64,000 bases of DNA from Thereva unica (GCA_949987705.1 OX465284.1:116913052-116977051); one strand, 5' to 3'; counted from the stretch's first letter, positions 45,736 through 58,429 are shown. The notes: generated from the letters alone by a model not told the origin. Program-made: numbers and translations.

Positions 45736-48040
45736 GGGTGCCAAACTCTATTAATACTATTAGATATGTATGTACTAAGGTGGTCCCAGACACCTGATAG
45801 TGACCTAAACCTCATCAGGTGATATTTAAGTTTCACTTAGTGCGAAAATTGGTCTAGCCTGAGGTAAGCAAACCTTTACAAAAAATAATACACAATGAAA
45901 CCCACGAAAGTTACAAACATCTATTCAAGCATTTTTACAACGGGGTTTAAGCTACGCGGGCTCAATCGCCACCATTTTGTTTGGAGCTACTTTTGGCGCC
46001 AAGTGTGAGGATCTACGACCTGTGTCGTTAAATATTCATTCAATAAAATGAAAATGGATTTTATTCGTATGTAAAAACCCCCACTCAAAATCCTAAAACC
46101 ATCATAAAATATTCCAAAATTTCGCTTGTTTGAAAATTAATCAATGTCCCCCCATTGTAAGAGCACATGGCACTTTCAAGGATTCCCAACACTACCCGCA
46201 CACACAGTCCTTGTCCAAGAAGCCTAGATTATTTCATTACCCCGAACATGTCCTTAAACCCTTATCAAGCCGGTCCCTTCCGCCCGCCAACACCGCAGCT
46301 GTCTTACGAGAAACTGTACCGTCAGTTTGTACCTTCTTAAAAGTTCTTAGCCAACTGTTACACTTTAACACATCCTTGAGGAGGTCCCGTATAAGTAGCA
46401 GCCACAACCCTTGGAAGACGATGAACACGTTATTTCAATTTTGGGCTTAAGTCAATTATAATCAAAGTTTACAGCTAAGATGGCTTATAACTTATGCAGG
46501 AACTTCACCGATAGCGTGCAAAGTACGGACGGAGACGGGCCACAGTCTGCCTGGCAGATTAAAGTCAAAGGGTTAAAAATTGATTGCAATTAGAAGACTC
46601 GGTGGGAATTCTTACAAGTGTTCCATTAGCTGCCATTGCCGCGGATTTATTTCCGGGCTTCATCTCGAGAAACTTTTCTCGAAGCCATTCCTTCTCGTCC
46701 TCCTCCTGGATCAACTCTTAATCCGTGAGCTCCCGTCCGAGCTCCTCCACGCCAAAAAATACTCGATTTAGCCATTTAACCTTGGCTGTTAATTATTCCT
46801 CGGACTGTTTTCGGGTAATTAATATTCGCCACGAGTGGAAATCAAATTTGCCCCGCAACTTAGTCCCATAAAGCAATTATCTCCGTTTTGCACACCCAAA
46901 CTGACCGCACACCTTGGTCCGTCCGAGTGACCCTTTTTCCACAGCTATGAAAATTCATTTTCCGTGCCCGCCACCGGCTCCCAGTGGCGGCCAGAGATGC
47001 AGGGGAGCCCTGGCTAAATTACTTTTTGGGCTCACTCATATCCACGCTCAGATAATTTTCTGCACCCGCCTGATAACATTTAATTTAATGCCCGAGGTCA
47101 GAAATATTCCATTTGTTATTGGATTAAATTCGGCAGAAAGTGCTCCTCCGGCCCGGCCGGACTCGGCTGGTTTTATCTGTGCGACAATTTATGTTGCCGG
47201 CTCCGGAAACGGACTTCGAGATTTATACTGTGCCAGCGACAAGGAAGCTTGAGTAATGCATTTAGATTTGGGATGTTTGTAAATATTTGCGGAAGTGATA
47301 TGTTTGGATAGGATAGTTTTGAGGAGATTATTAAGAATTAGAGGATTAAGCGAGGTTTTTATTGTCTTGGGTGAAAAAAAGTCATTCAAAAGCAACCCCT
47401 GTAGAAGAGTCTGTTGAAATGAACCATTCGAGTTTTGAGCTTATCCACCGACGGCATTCCAGGGCTTTGGAAATAAATGTCACTACTTCTGCTGGCTTGA
47501 AATAGAATCTCGAATTTCAAGAAGGAATCTTGCTTGGGGCAGGTACAGAGGTCAACCGGAAACTGGGACACAATTACATGATGAGTTGAATAGTTCAGCT
47601 GAGGTTAACTTAAATTTTCGACTCGTGTTACAAATCACAAACAAAACAGAGATGCTGCTGTCAACAAAATTAAGGACGCGTCTATAGGCATAATTTCAAC
47701 ACAACCCAGGTAGCAGAGCTGAGTCGAGTTCAGTCGATCCTAGCTCAACTCGACCAAAACGTCTACATGTAGTTGGAGTCGAGTACAACTCATCATGTAT
47801 ACGTACTAAATATAGGCTTAAAGGGCACAGTTTGTTAGCCGCACTCGTAAACAGCCTTTAATGGCCTTAACACGGGGACGTAATTATGACGAAAATTCAT
47901 TATTTATAATAATTAGAAAACCCGATTAGGCAAATTTTGGTTAAATGGTTACGGAAACTCAAAAGAGGGCCATCTGTCGATCGATAGATTATTGCTTGCT
48001 TTTAGGCGTTTCCATCTGATTTTTATTTTAATCAAAAAGA
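45736..48040. other. Gene-free DNA, enhancer-like in 46560-47260
   Basis: 46560-47260 has balanced composition and recurring TAATTA/TTAATTA strings. Its 112-codon ORF (46914-47252) has no domain and is probably a by-product of composition. 47700-47800 contains clustered GAGTCGAGTT/AACTCGAC strings able to pair with each other. Nothing else is named. Confidence 0.4.
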
Positions 48041-48048
48041 TCAAAAAG

Positions 48049-48222
48049 AATGCCATTAGCACATTCAGTAGACCGGTTCTCATGCGATTGCGTAGGTGAA
48101 GCCTGGACTTGCTTAATACTTAGTTTTGGGACACTCGCTTTTGGAATGGTCTCTGCCAATGCGGGTGTAATTTTTCATGTTCATGCCGCGATAGTCGTGT
48201 ATCATGCATTTGTTCGCTATAC
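48049..48222 (+). mobile_element. 5S-rRNA-derived SINE, copy 3
   Basis: 5S-like head: TGCCATTAGCACATTCAGTA, then CCGGTTCTCATGCGATTGCG, GGTGAAGC, then CTTAATACTTAGTTTTGGGA, where several bases of the GGGGACC element are lost. The body matches copy 2: ACACTCGC, GGAATGGTCTCTGCCAATGC, TTTTTCATGTTCATGCC and TTTGTTCGCTAT. Head and body in the same order in two copies define one SINE family. Confidence 0.8.
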
Positions 48223-49587
48223 TGTTCTTTCCTCACTTCTTCCGCAAACACAACTTCGTCCGCGGTGGTCCGCAAAAATGAAATTGTAATTTCAGTATTG
48301 CAATGATACTCCCAGCAACACACCCCTAAAAATTGATAAATTGTTTCACGATATAAACAAAAGAGTTCGCTCCAAAATTAATACAAAGTAAATTACCAAA
48401 TGTCAAAGTGCAGTCAAAAGGCTCGAATCCAGCTTAATAGCTCTAAGCTTCACACTAAGGACCGCTAGCATCACGTCCTTTGTCCTGTTATCCTTTCCTA
48501 AAACTCGTGAAAAATTGAAATAATTCCCCGAAACAAAAGCATCTCAGAATCCCACTGTTTAGTAATCCGAAACACAAATAATAACCATGGGAGCAGCATG
48601 AAGCCAGCACCGGTCTATATTCCACTCTGCTCCGCAGTCTCATTATGTGGAGATGATTAATGGACCAGCATTAAAGTGATGTGCCGGCATTATGCAAAAA
48701 TTCTCGACTACCCATCCGTGTTCTAATGCAGCGGGGGAAATGATAAATTACGCACGGGGCACCGCCACAGATAGTGATCTGCTCCTTAACTTAATTGAAC
48801 CACACCGGCACGGCTGAATTTAAATTGGACAAATCAGGAGCTCGAGAAATGGGATGAATTTGTAATGCCTTATCTCGGCAACAAGAGGATCACCACATTC
48901 CTAATAGGTTTCAGGGACGATACTCCTCCAGCAGCCGATGCCTGTGCACACTTATCGTGCCGCAAAACTTTTTCACCACCACCACCACCAACCCCCGTTC
49001 GAATCTTCTGCCACAGTAACTTCTGTCATATTTCAAAAACAACAGCAGCCCCCATGCGAGGTTGCGGAGCGCCCCCGCCAGAATCGAGCTAAATGCAAAT
49101 ACATAAATTGCATTTTATTGACATCAACTAAATTTGACCGAAGTTAATCAGATTTGCTTAATCAATTGCAGTCGCAGCTTAACATAATTAAAATGCGCTT
49201 AATCGCAACAGTTTACGCTCCGCACACGGCCCGGCCCGGATGTGTGTAATTTTTGCGCCGCACCGTAATCAATTCTCGTTCGCCGCACCAATAATTAGCA
49301 AATAATTCCCCCAACAATTGGTTAATTACATTTGGCGGCTGATAATATTGAAATATGAAAATTAAATCTAGTTAATTACCGATTCTGCATTATTTCACGT
49401 GCATTTCAATATTTTTCAGCAGCACACACAGCGATTGCCGTGCAGTCAAGGGAGGAATTATTATTTGCAGATTGATTATAATCGAATTTTGGCGGAGGTT
49501 TTTTTTTAATCGAGGTTGAGAATTACTTAAAAGTGATTAAAAAGTTGAGGTTATGTCAATATTTGGGAGGAAATATCGCAGAAAACA
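48223..49587. other. Single-copy-looking non-coding DNA, candidate cis-regulatory
   Basis: 48580-49420 has balanced composition. 49185-49378 contains four exact TAATTA sites (49185, 49292, 49323, 49373), and CACGTG lies at 49396-49401. A (CAC)n run is at 48974-48990. ORFs 48865-49147 overlap in different frames without domains. This looks like a regulatory block (inference). Confidence 0.4.
48974..48990. repeat. (CAC)n microsatellite
   Basis: A run of about five to six CAC units. It creates a poly-His stretch in one short ORF frame, which is an artefact. Confidence 0.9.
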
Positions 49588-49945
49588 GAAGAAAATAAAA
49601 TATAGTTTAAAAAAAACTAAAAAATACGCTTTTACTTTAAAATGAACTAAAAAGTAAAAAATAATTTTGAATGTAAAGTTTTTATTGTTCCAGTCAGTAT
49701 ATGAAAACAACCTATATGTATCTTTCGAAAAGAAAAAAGCTTGGGAACCTATATTCCTATTTCATTAACACCGGAACTTTCCGGTAGCGTTCCACGCTTT
49801 TTACATTTCGAAAAACATAGGTTATTCCTAAATCCTGACTGGAGCAATAAAAACTTTACATTCAAAATTATTTTTTACTTTTTCGTTCATTTTAAAGTAA
49901 AAGCCTATTTTTTAATTCTTTTAAACTATATTTTGTTTTCTACTT
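49588..49945. mobile_element. Long foldback element (~358 bp)
   Basis: The two halves are inverted copies. On the left, AAAATATAGTTTAAA, CTTTTACTTTAAAATGAAC, AAATAATTTTGAATGTAAAG and TTTTTATTGTTCCAGTCAG are followed by a less exact inner part. The right half carries the reverse complement of each in reverse order, ending ACTATATTTTGTTTTCTAC. Outer arms (~105 bp) are about 90 percent identical and inner arms less so. The apex is near 49770-49790 (CCGGAACTTTCCGG). No protein is encoded (the 69-codon ORF at 49741-49950 is an artefact of the arm). No convincing target duplication was found, so the exact ends are uncertain. Confidence 0.75.
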
Positions 49946-49969
49946 TTTAGTCTATTATATTTTTTCGCC

Positions 49970-50345
49970 ATTTTGTGGTGACCCTCATATTAGATTTAAT
50001 ATGACGTCAGACAGCTACTATACTATACTCGTCAAACACTTTCATTTGATACTCACAACTAGAGGCTTTGTAAAGAAAAAGGTAGACCGACATTTTGTAT
50101 TGGCCGCAATTTAAAATTTGGAATGACGCCAAACAGCTAATAGTTTTCGATTGTCACATCCTTTCATTTGATACCCATAACGAGTGGGTTGTAAAGAAAA
50201 AAGTAGCAGCCATTTTGTATTGGCCGCCATTTTGCATAACACCATATAGCTAATTGTATGTAATCTACTTGTCATACCCTTTCATTTGATACCTATGTCG
50301 AGGGTCGGGGAGCACAATTGCAAAATTTGGCCGCCATCTTGATTT
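49970..50345. repeat. Tandem repeat, about three units of ~120 bp
   Basis: TTTCATTTGATAC recurs at 50040, 50162 and 50280 (periods 122 and 118). Each is preceded by a GACGYCA..CAGCTA block and followed by GGTTGTAAAGAAAAA and CATTTTGTATTGGCCGC blocks. The units diverge by about 20 percent by eye. It sits directly beside the foldback element, suggesting the two belong to one larger non-autonomous transposon. Confidence 0.65.
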
Positions 50346-50519
50346 TTTACAAAATGGTCCGATTGCTCTCCCTTTGGGTTGCTCTTCAGCCCAAATACGG
50401 CAATTTCGCGTTCGCTAGACCAATTATGTGGATCTCGCAGAATGCTGATTTTCGGAATACAACGGAATAACTTGTACACGCTGAGCCGGGCTAAGTCTTT
50501 CCAGGATGAAATGTCACAC

Positions 50520-50880
50520 AAAACTGAACAAAAATGGCATGTTACTTTGATATAACTCACGCGTCATCTGTCATGGAATCTTTACTGAAAAAAGTACCTC
50601 TAAATGGATCATCCGTTACAAATTGTTTTGACTTTGGAAGTACTCTGACGACAAACTCACGTCCAAATAGTAGGGTACACGAGGTAACGTTCCCCAACCA
50701 TATTCGTGCAGTTTTTCACATGCGGCAGAGGCCATAGAAAATTAGTGGCCAAGTCCCGAACACTTAACGTTGGGTTTTCTGCAAATTTGTGGACGACGCG
50801 ACGTTTGAACGAATTCCCAATCATATTGTGGTGATTTATGCGCCATCTACTCGAGTTTTGATGGACTGTCATTTGTAACG
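50520..50880 (-). pseudogene. Possible Tc1/mariner-superfamily transposase N-terminal remnant
   Basis: The minus strand from about 50800 reads FKRRVVHKFAENPTLSVRDL, resembling the first helix-turn-helix of Tc1/mariner-like transposases (K-x-R-x-x-x-x-x-x-x-x-x-P-x-x-S-V-R-x-L/I-A). It continues for about 30 codons and then decays. Downstream frames to 50282 are open but unmatched. No catalytic block (DDE/D) can be read. The call rests on a single motif. Confidence 0.35.
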
Positions 50881-53800
50881 ATTTAGTTAGAATTCAAATG
50901 AATGGTTTATAACGATTTATACATCTGGTTAGTATCACGCAATTTGCTGGGTGGAGTGGTGAAAACGATAAACCTATCAAATGTCCCACTGAAGTTTCTT
51001 GAAATGTTTTAATGAATCCGTTAAGCCGTAAAAACGCTACAATATGCTGCCCTGACACTTCGTCTACTTTAAACTCTGTCCGTCACGATGATCCCCAGTG
51101 ATCTTAAGCAAAGATCTTTGTTTGTTTGTCTGCTTAGTGAGTTTGTTAATTTTTTTGTTGTGGGAAAGGTGAACCTCACCAAGCATTGGACTGAAATCTT
51201 CGCTTCAGCAAGATCGCAATGCGCAGGCACCCTAAGTCTGTTCAGCAAATAAGTAGTGAAGGGGCAAAAGTGCAAAGTTTGTAATTATACTTCGTTGGAT
51301 GACTCGAAAAGGACACAGATTTCTGGTTATATATTAGATATGTGAAATTCAATCCCCAAATACTTATCATTAACCCAATTCCTAGTCTTCAGACATTCAT
51401 CGTCATCACACTAAAAGCATAAACATTTTTGCAATCTCCAGGATATTTTGCGCCTCCTCCTCCCCCTCCTTTATTACTTCCCCACTGACATTGCGACATT
51501 AAATCTCACACTTGAGAATGATAAAAAGTTTCCAAATCACACTTTTCTAGCCCGGAAGATCTCTTTTGCGCGCATTAGAACGAATCCTTCTGCAGGGAAT
51601 AAACGGAAAGTATTTTACAAAAGCTGAAGGGAGACATTCGCGGAATAACTTTATTTACAAGACAAAGCATCAGCGCCATCACCACCACGAGCAGGCGGCA
51701 ATCAGGTCCCGCGAGAACAACTTTACGATGCCATTATTATGAGAGCAGCGGCGCGCGCGGGGAAGTCCTGTTTTCTGGAGTCCTTTGGGGGTGGAAGGAA
51801 GTACTTTTCTGAGACATTTCATAATTTCTTGTTTTTTGTTTATTTATCTTCGAGCTTTGTTTACAACGGATTTAATTTAAGGTGTCATTAATAATTCCGC
51901 TGAGATTCTTATACAATGATGGAATTAGCCGGATTATGGCGCGAGGTAGGAGTGCAAAGATAAGAGGAATGTAGCGTTTCTTTTTTTTTTTGAAAGGAAG
52001 AAGATTGTAAAAAATGCACGGGAATTCCTTTGAGGATTATGACATTGTCAATGTGCTTCCAACAAAGATTAGAGATGGAATGAGTAAATTTGTTTCTTTC
52101 ATTTAATATCTAGAAGAACAGATCATCCTAAACGAGCTCCGGACTCCTCCTAGGTTCATCCTCTAGAAACAACCTGAAAATGACAAAACTGCGACATTTT
52201 CATTTAGTAATAGAAGTGATGTATGACCACATGCACCAACATGAAAAAAATACTAGAATAAATCACCGAAAGCAACTCTCTCTCTTCTCGTATGAGTTAG
52301 TAGTAATTACAAAACTAAACAATTAGTCTGCTGCTGTTCCACTTAAACAAGCGATAGCTATCTGTCCCCGAAATGTATCCCCATGCACTTGTGAAACTCC
52401 CTCCCACACGAATAGCTGCTGCATGTGGTCAGCCAGGCACATCAAGAGGCACATTTTCTAGTATATCATCCCCCACGAAACCGTGGACCCTAGTCTAAAA
52501 CAGCGGTCTGCTGGGGGTGTTGTTTCGGGTGACGTGTCCCATGGAGTGTTTCATTAATCAAAGCGTCATTTGGCTAAAGCGAAATCTAATTAGAGTAAAC
52601 GCTATGACACTCATATTTCATTAGCGCGAACTTCAGGCTTGTCCTGCACAGATTGCCGAAACGCTTCAGACCACAAACGGGGACTTGGTGAGACCGGAAG
52701 TGAATGTGAGTGAAATCGGTGGGAGGGAATGGTTTACCTCACAGGAAAACTTTTGTAAAATAAAATAAAATTTGAAATCCTTCCAAGAATGAACAACAAA
52801 ATATTTCCGTCCTTAAATCGAAGTGATTCTTCACCTGCTCAATTTCCCTGGACAACAAGACCTGAATGCGAATTGTGTCCTGGAGCATTCTCACATTCTC
52901 ATAAAAATCCGTCAAAGGCATTTGTAATATTATAAGTAGGATCCTCTGCCAGGACGTAATAGACATGGACAGGACATGCCGAAGGTGAGACTGCCTGGAC
53001 ACATGCTTATATTAAGACTCGAGTCCAAGGAAACCTTTTGATGGAATTTAATAAATCTCAACAACGGAAAAAACACAAATTCCACCCTGATTGAAATTGA
53101 CCATCCACGGGAGAGATTGAAATGTGATTTTCTGGGTAAATGGGTCCAGAACTGCTGTCGTCATAGCACTCGGGCCATGAATATGTATGGGCAAGAAGTG
53201 TGTTTTGGCAACATTTATTAAATGCGAGGTGGAATAGGATGCACGACACGAGGACAAGAGACAGTTCCTTGCTGAGCTGGAAAGAGACTTCAATTTCGGA
53301 AAAGTGCACTCCTGATCCTTGCCAAAATGATTTGTAGTCGGGAAGTTTTTAAGTTGTTTTCTTGGTTAAGTCGCAGGGAATTTCGGGGCAGGTGTTGGTG
53401 AGCATTTTTCCAGGGCGGATATTGTTCTTTGATTCAGTTCCGATGTTATCAACCTCTTTAGCAAATTGAAAAAGTTTTGCAGTTTGTCGTTTTTGGGATA
53501 AATAGTTGGGGTTGTATTTGAGTTATTTTCTTAAAGAGTGGTCGATACTGGGTAGGGAATGCATTTTTTAAAGTTCTTTCGCTATACATCTGTTTGACTG
53601 AAGACAAACTTCGTAACGCACATACTTTGCTACCCTATCAGCTGTGGTGACAACTAACACTAGGTGTAGTATTTCAATACGCACTATAAAAAATACGTCA
53701 ATACTTCAACAGATTATAACCTTTTCAATTTTAGTACATTTGCATCTTGGCATAAAAGCTAAATTGTGGAGAGATAGGCCAACTTGGGAAGGTGGTCGTT

Positions 53801-53990
53801 CGTCAACTAATAGATGGCGCTAGTGTTATCTGCTTATGTTATAAAGTTTCATTTCTCTTAAGAATAACTTATAAACTGTTTGACAGTTTGTTAAACAGAA
53901 TAAACTTGGGTACACCACTTTTGGCATATGGTGAATCGGCTCCGAAGAAGAAAAATATGTTACGGCTTTGGGTGTTCTTTTTTACGCGAA
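50881..53990. other. No recognisable gene (50881-53990)
   Basis: 51660-51780 is GC-richer and 51960-51990 has a poly-T run. ORFs at 52739-53309 (minus) lack domains. 52500-52700 looks single-copy. No further element is identified. Confidence 0.4.
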
Positions 53991-54260
53991 AATCTAGGCG
54001 TAGGAGTCGCCCAGTTTGTCAAGTCGTCCATGAAATGGTTCAAGGCCTAGAAGTAAGCTTACCTCGAAAGAGAGGAAAGGGGATCGATGGAGTCTGGTGG
54101 GTGCTGAAACAGGTGGGTATGAACTTCACGTTTGAACTCATGAATTCAGTAAGACTTTGGAAATACTGAATGCAAAAGGCTGTTCCATAGTTGAGTTGTT
54201 CGATTTAAATACGAATTTTTAGACTGAAGTACTTGCGAAAAGGAGGACAAAAGTCTATAG
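53991..54260 (-). mobile_element. LINE family J, 3' end with ORF2 C-terminus (copy 8)
   Basis: On the minus strand from about 54250 the C-terminus is readable: NRTTQLWNSLLHSVFPKSY, then (after a stop) EFKREVHTHLFQHPPDSID. R-T-T-x-L-W-N-x-L followed by F-K-R is the usual end of Jockey/CR1-type ORF2. The family 3' tract then runs to 53991 (antisense TCTAGGCGTAGGAGTCGCCC). It is 5'-truncated and the ORF carries one stop. This copy shows best how the coding end connects to the 3' tract. Confidence 0.65.
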
Positions 54261-55480
54261 GAGTGAGCCGAGTGGGCTGTTGAGTACTGAATGCTGACAT
54301 GGCTAATTTGGTGGATCGGCAATAATTTAGCCTAGGATAGAATGGGCCAATGATTCAATGAAGGAACAAATGGTGCCATCTCAGGGCGTAGTTTTGCACT
54401 TTCTCCAAGCCAAGACAGATAAAGTAGTTGTTTTCAAACCGAGGTCGTAGGTTCGATTTAAAAACTATAGCCAGGATCATATTTTCTTATACAGAGTACG
54501 TTTTATGTTTCAGACCATTCTGTTTTCATGTACCAGCACCCAGTAGATACAAAATTGCCTCTAGCATACCCGAAGAACTACTTTAGGATGTCGCTTACCC
54601 AAATGGCCTTGACGTACAAAGTTGATGCGGACAGTTCATTAGTAGTTGTTTGGCTTCTGTTGAGTACTGAATGCTGACATGAATTTAACCTTCACGCAAT
54701 AACTGGGCACCAATAAAATGAAATATATTAAGGTATTAACACTAAATGCTTATAGTATAAAAGACGAGGAACGTTCGTTATAAATTTTGTATGAATTGCT
54801 GCCTTAAACTTTATTTTTAGCATAACTATTGACTGGAAAGCCTTGAAACTAAGAAAAAAATAAATCCCAATAAACCACGTACTCAGTTCCCCAGAACTTT
54901 GACACAAAACTTTGCAAATACCCCATCATTGACGTCCCCCCTCCCCAAAAAAATGATCCTTTTTCCATACCCTCCTGGCCCCAAAAACATTACGCAAAAA
55001 TCACATCCAGACTAACTTCTTCTAAGCACTAAAGCAGCTCCTTATCAGTTCAATTACGTTGAACGGGAGTCGGACAGGACTTTTATAGCCTACAAAGGAC
55101 AATTATATCACAGCAACAGGCAATTACGACACCATAACTTTGTGGGCTCCCGTAATGAAATGGGCGTTGTTAGGGCGGTAAAAATCAGATAAAAGAGCGA
55201 TGTTTACACAACATAACCGTCGTGGGTTATTTGCTTGTGGCCATTATTAAAATGAGGTGTTCAGAACATAAGTAGACCGCAATTTTCTTTCACTTCTTTT
55301 TATATTTTCTTAGATTACTTTCGAATAAATGTTGTGGAGATAAATTTAAATGATTTTGCGTTTTTTTTTTTGGAGGAGGAAGAAGAAGGGAAAAGGTTAT
55401 TGTGGTACTTAAGGCGTCATAAGGGAAAATAATGGCTTGGGTTTTTACTACTTAATTTATGCCATTAGTGCTGCTATATG
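54261..55480. other. No recognisable gene (54261-55480)
   Basis: TGAGTACTGAATGCTGACATG occurs at about 54280-54300 and again at 54660-54680, a direct repeat of about 20 bp. 54830-55240 looks single-copy and AT-rich. No coding signal. Confidence 0.4.
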
Positions 55481-55499
55481 GGTTATATATGAGTCTAAT

Positions 55500-55900
55500 A
55501 CAATATCGAACAACAAATTCGGAGTCCGTGCAGGATTTGACACAATTAACACTGTGCCGAAGTTAGTATTGGACAAAATTTTAAACTTCGTCAAAAGATC
55601 TGGCCTTTACTACTCTACACTAACTCTTTCCTGGTCGACTTTCGATATAGCGTAGATCAACGGTCTGATCTACTGATCCACTTGAGGTTGGCTAGTCTGC
55701 TACCAGCTAGCCTGACTTTGATATCGTGCGGGAGATCGAGTGCCAGATTGAATACGCCGAAAATTGAGAAAGCTAGGTTCTCTAGACGTTTTGGATTGAT
55801 TTCGATCAACAGGGTAAGATTGCAATAGCTGTGAAACTTATCGGTGAAGTTCTACTAGAAGACCACTACAGCTTGATTGTGACCAATAATAGGTGTAGAC
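55500..55900 (+). pseudogene. Possible LINE reverse transcriptase remnant (R1/Loner type)
   Basis: The plus-strand ORF 55437-55655 contains NNKFGVRAGFDTINTVPKLV, which resembles the N-Q-F-G-F-R-x-G-R-S-T-x-D-A RT block of R1/I-group LINEs. After the stop no catalytic block is clear. It could belong to the same group as the remnant at 22.6 kb. Single-motif evidence. Confidence 0.4.
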
Positions 55901-58165
55901 GCCTCCAGGATTCGGTGATTCTCGCCAAAAACCGATCATTTAGGCCCTTGTTCATATGATCTATAATACGATTTTTATTGAAGTTTGAAATCACAAGTGT
56001 ACACTATAAACAAAACCATACCTACGTAAAGACCCATAAACTGTACTCCAATAGACACTAGACTTAGGGAAGAGCCAAATCATTAAATGTAGCAGGAAAT
56101 TACGACAAGTTGCAACGCCATATTACACTTCACATCCTTAACCTGAACCAGACCTATTGCAGCAAAAAATGAACGTTTAAGTGAAATTTTCATGCTGCAA
56201 AAATTGTTACCTGGAGCACATTTACCATAAATATCCTTGAAAAAAATCAAAAAATCAAAATCCTGTGAAATCCTCTCGACATCCACATTAGATTTGGTCA
56301 CTTCAAAAAATTCTCAAAACTGAAAAAGAAGAAAATTGTTCTCTCTCGCGATTACAGCTGCAGCAGCCTCACACAAGGATTTCCTTTTCCTTTTTTTAAA
56401 ATCCAAAATGCATTCGTTTGCATGATTTTAATTAGTTCGCGCTGCACCGGTTTCAGGATTAAAAACGACGAACTTTTCACGGGTTGCACTTTTCACGGAT
56501 TCGAAGTCCCGAACACAATGTTACCTGCAGCGTGCACGCCGCAGCCTCAGCCGGCAGCCATCGAAATTAGCTGTGAAGTGTCCTGAAAGTCCTCTTAAGG
56601 ATGTTTCCAACCGTTCTGGAGACGCTTCATGAAATCCTTACCTGTTTAAAATTAGCTTTTTGCCACTTTGAGCTTTCATCTTTAAAAAGGACACATTTCT
56701 TCTAGGACTATTTCACGCTTGTTTAGTGCGTGCACATAATTTAAGGATTTGGGTGTGTGTGTGTGCAGGAGGGAGTAAGATTTACGTGTTATCGAAGGAA
56801 ATGTGAAATTATCGCTTATCCACTCCGAACATCCCCGGGGCAATTGGGAGATAAATCAAGATTGTGTCTTGTGTGAGTCTCAGCCCAATGAATTTCAAAT
56901 AAGGACTCGCCTCGGAACAGTCGTAAAAATTTAAAAAAAGAAACGGAAAAGAATTTCATATTTCGATTTGGGCGGCTCAATTGTTCTGTGCCGGCACATT
57001 GTTCAAAGGAGGGCACATTACACACCCTTTTCCGGACTGGAATAATAACAACGCTTCAATACGTGATATGTAAAATTGCACCGACGTGACCTAAATCATA
57101 AGCGGTGCTGAAAGTTGGAGAGGAGATTTTCGCTTACTTTTTTTTTTTTTTTTGAGGTTAGAATTTTTTGGTCCTTTTTAAATTTGAAGATTCCTTTTAA
57201 ATTGCCTAGGAGGATATTAATAACGAAGTAGAAAGGTTTCTGTTACTCTCAAGGGATTAAGGCAAAACTAATTTAGTAGCAAAGCCAGACTGAATCCTTG
57301 ATTGGGGCTTAAAGGCTGTATTTAAGATACAAGCCCGTTGTTACCTTGGAAAGAAACTTTCAAGTTTAAAACTTCGTCCCTTCATTCCACTAAGACATTG
57401 CTTCATTTCAATGTTTTCTTTTTGAGCACATAATTTTTTACAAGTGGGTAACTAAGGATGGAGATGAAGGCCCGTGAGCATCATCAAGAAAATCTTTAAC
57501 CGAGAGTCAAGGATTACGGTGTAAAGCGAAAGCGGTGTACAGTTATCAAAGCTAGCTTTATGTTCATGTTAAACTTACTATTAAAGATTACCTTCGTTGA
57601 TGTATACGGCCCTAAGAGATTCTTTCTTTTAACAGATACGATCCCCACGTACTGCCCCCGCCACTTGAACCTATTACAGTTGAGCCGCACTTACACGCGG
57701 CAGTACATTTGTCCCTTACGCCATGGTAAATTGTACCGAGGCCTCATTTTTTGTAAATGTCCTAAGTCAAAAGCTATGTCCTACTGGTATGTAGGTATAT
57801 GAGCATGTACCTTTGCTCCCCGGGTACTATTCGAGTCCGCTATGCTGTATTTAACGAAGAACTCACGAGAGGATATCTGGTATATTCAAGGAAAGAGGCT
57901 TTATCTTAAGAGTTATTTGCAATCCAATAGCATTGCCGCCTCCGGAATCATTACGAAAGTACTGACAATTCCAAGATGACTCGTTGAGCATAAGTGACCC
58001 CTGTGCGTCCTGCTCTTCAGATTGTGTATATGCTGGTTCCAATGCCGACTAGCATTTAAAGAGGGCATGCCTCATGCAGAGTGTGGAAGCTTATTGAAAA
58101 GATTAAATTTTAGTTGCTGTTGTTGTTGTTGCCTTGCTGTTCTTCACGCAATTGTGTTGGTGACC
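55901..58165. other. Gene-free DNA; 56340-57060 enhancer-like
   Basis: 56340-57060 is balanced, with a (GT)n run at about 56753-56765 and single-copy character. 57570-57800 holds an 80-codon ORF without domain. A poly-T run lies at about 57138-57153. No gene called. Confidence 0.4.
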
Positions 58166-58170
58166 ATGAA

Positions 58171-58290
58171 AGTTGACATTTAGCACACTCAGTACACCGC
58201 TTCTCGTTCGATTGCGGAAGTCAACCAGCACTAGACATGATTAGCACTCAGTTGGGGGGCCGATTGGAAAAACAACAATCACGTTTACAA
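58171..58290 (+). mobile_element. 5S-rRNA-derived SINE, copy 4
   Basis: 5S-like blocks: TTAGCACACTCAGTACACCG, CTTCTCGTTCGATTGCGGAA, GTCAACCAGCACTAGACATG, then TTAGCACTCAGTTGGGGGGC and CGATTGGAAAAAC. The homology ends near 58285 and the SINE body of copies 2 and 3 is not evident. All four copies lie on the plus strand. Confidence 0.75.
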
Positions 58291-58429
58291 ATTTGAAACT
58301 TTCGAAACCGTCGCAGTTATTACTCACATACCCAAGACAAAATTCTCAAATTTTCAATTTCTTTTCTCCACTGCGGATCAGGTAGCAATCATTTTTCTTT
58401 AAGGAGGTCACATTGTTTTTCAGACCCTG

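Noticed and set aside
46914..47252. 112-codon ORF
   Set aside because: No domain. It lies in balanced, TAAT-rich DNA where open frames are common by chance.
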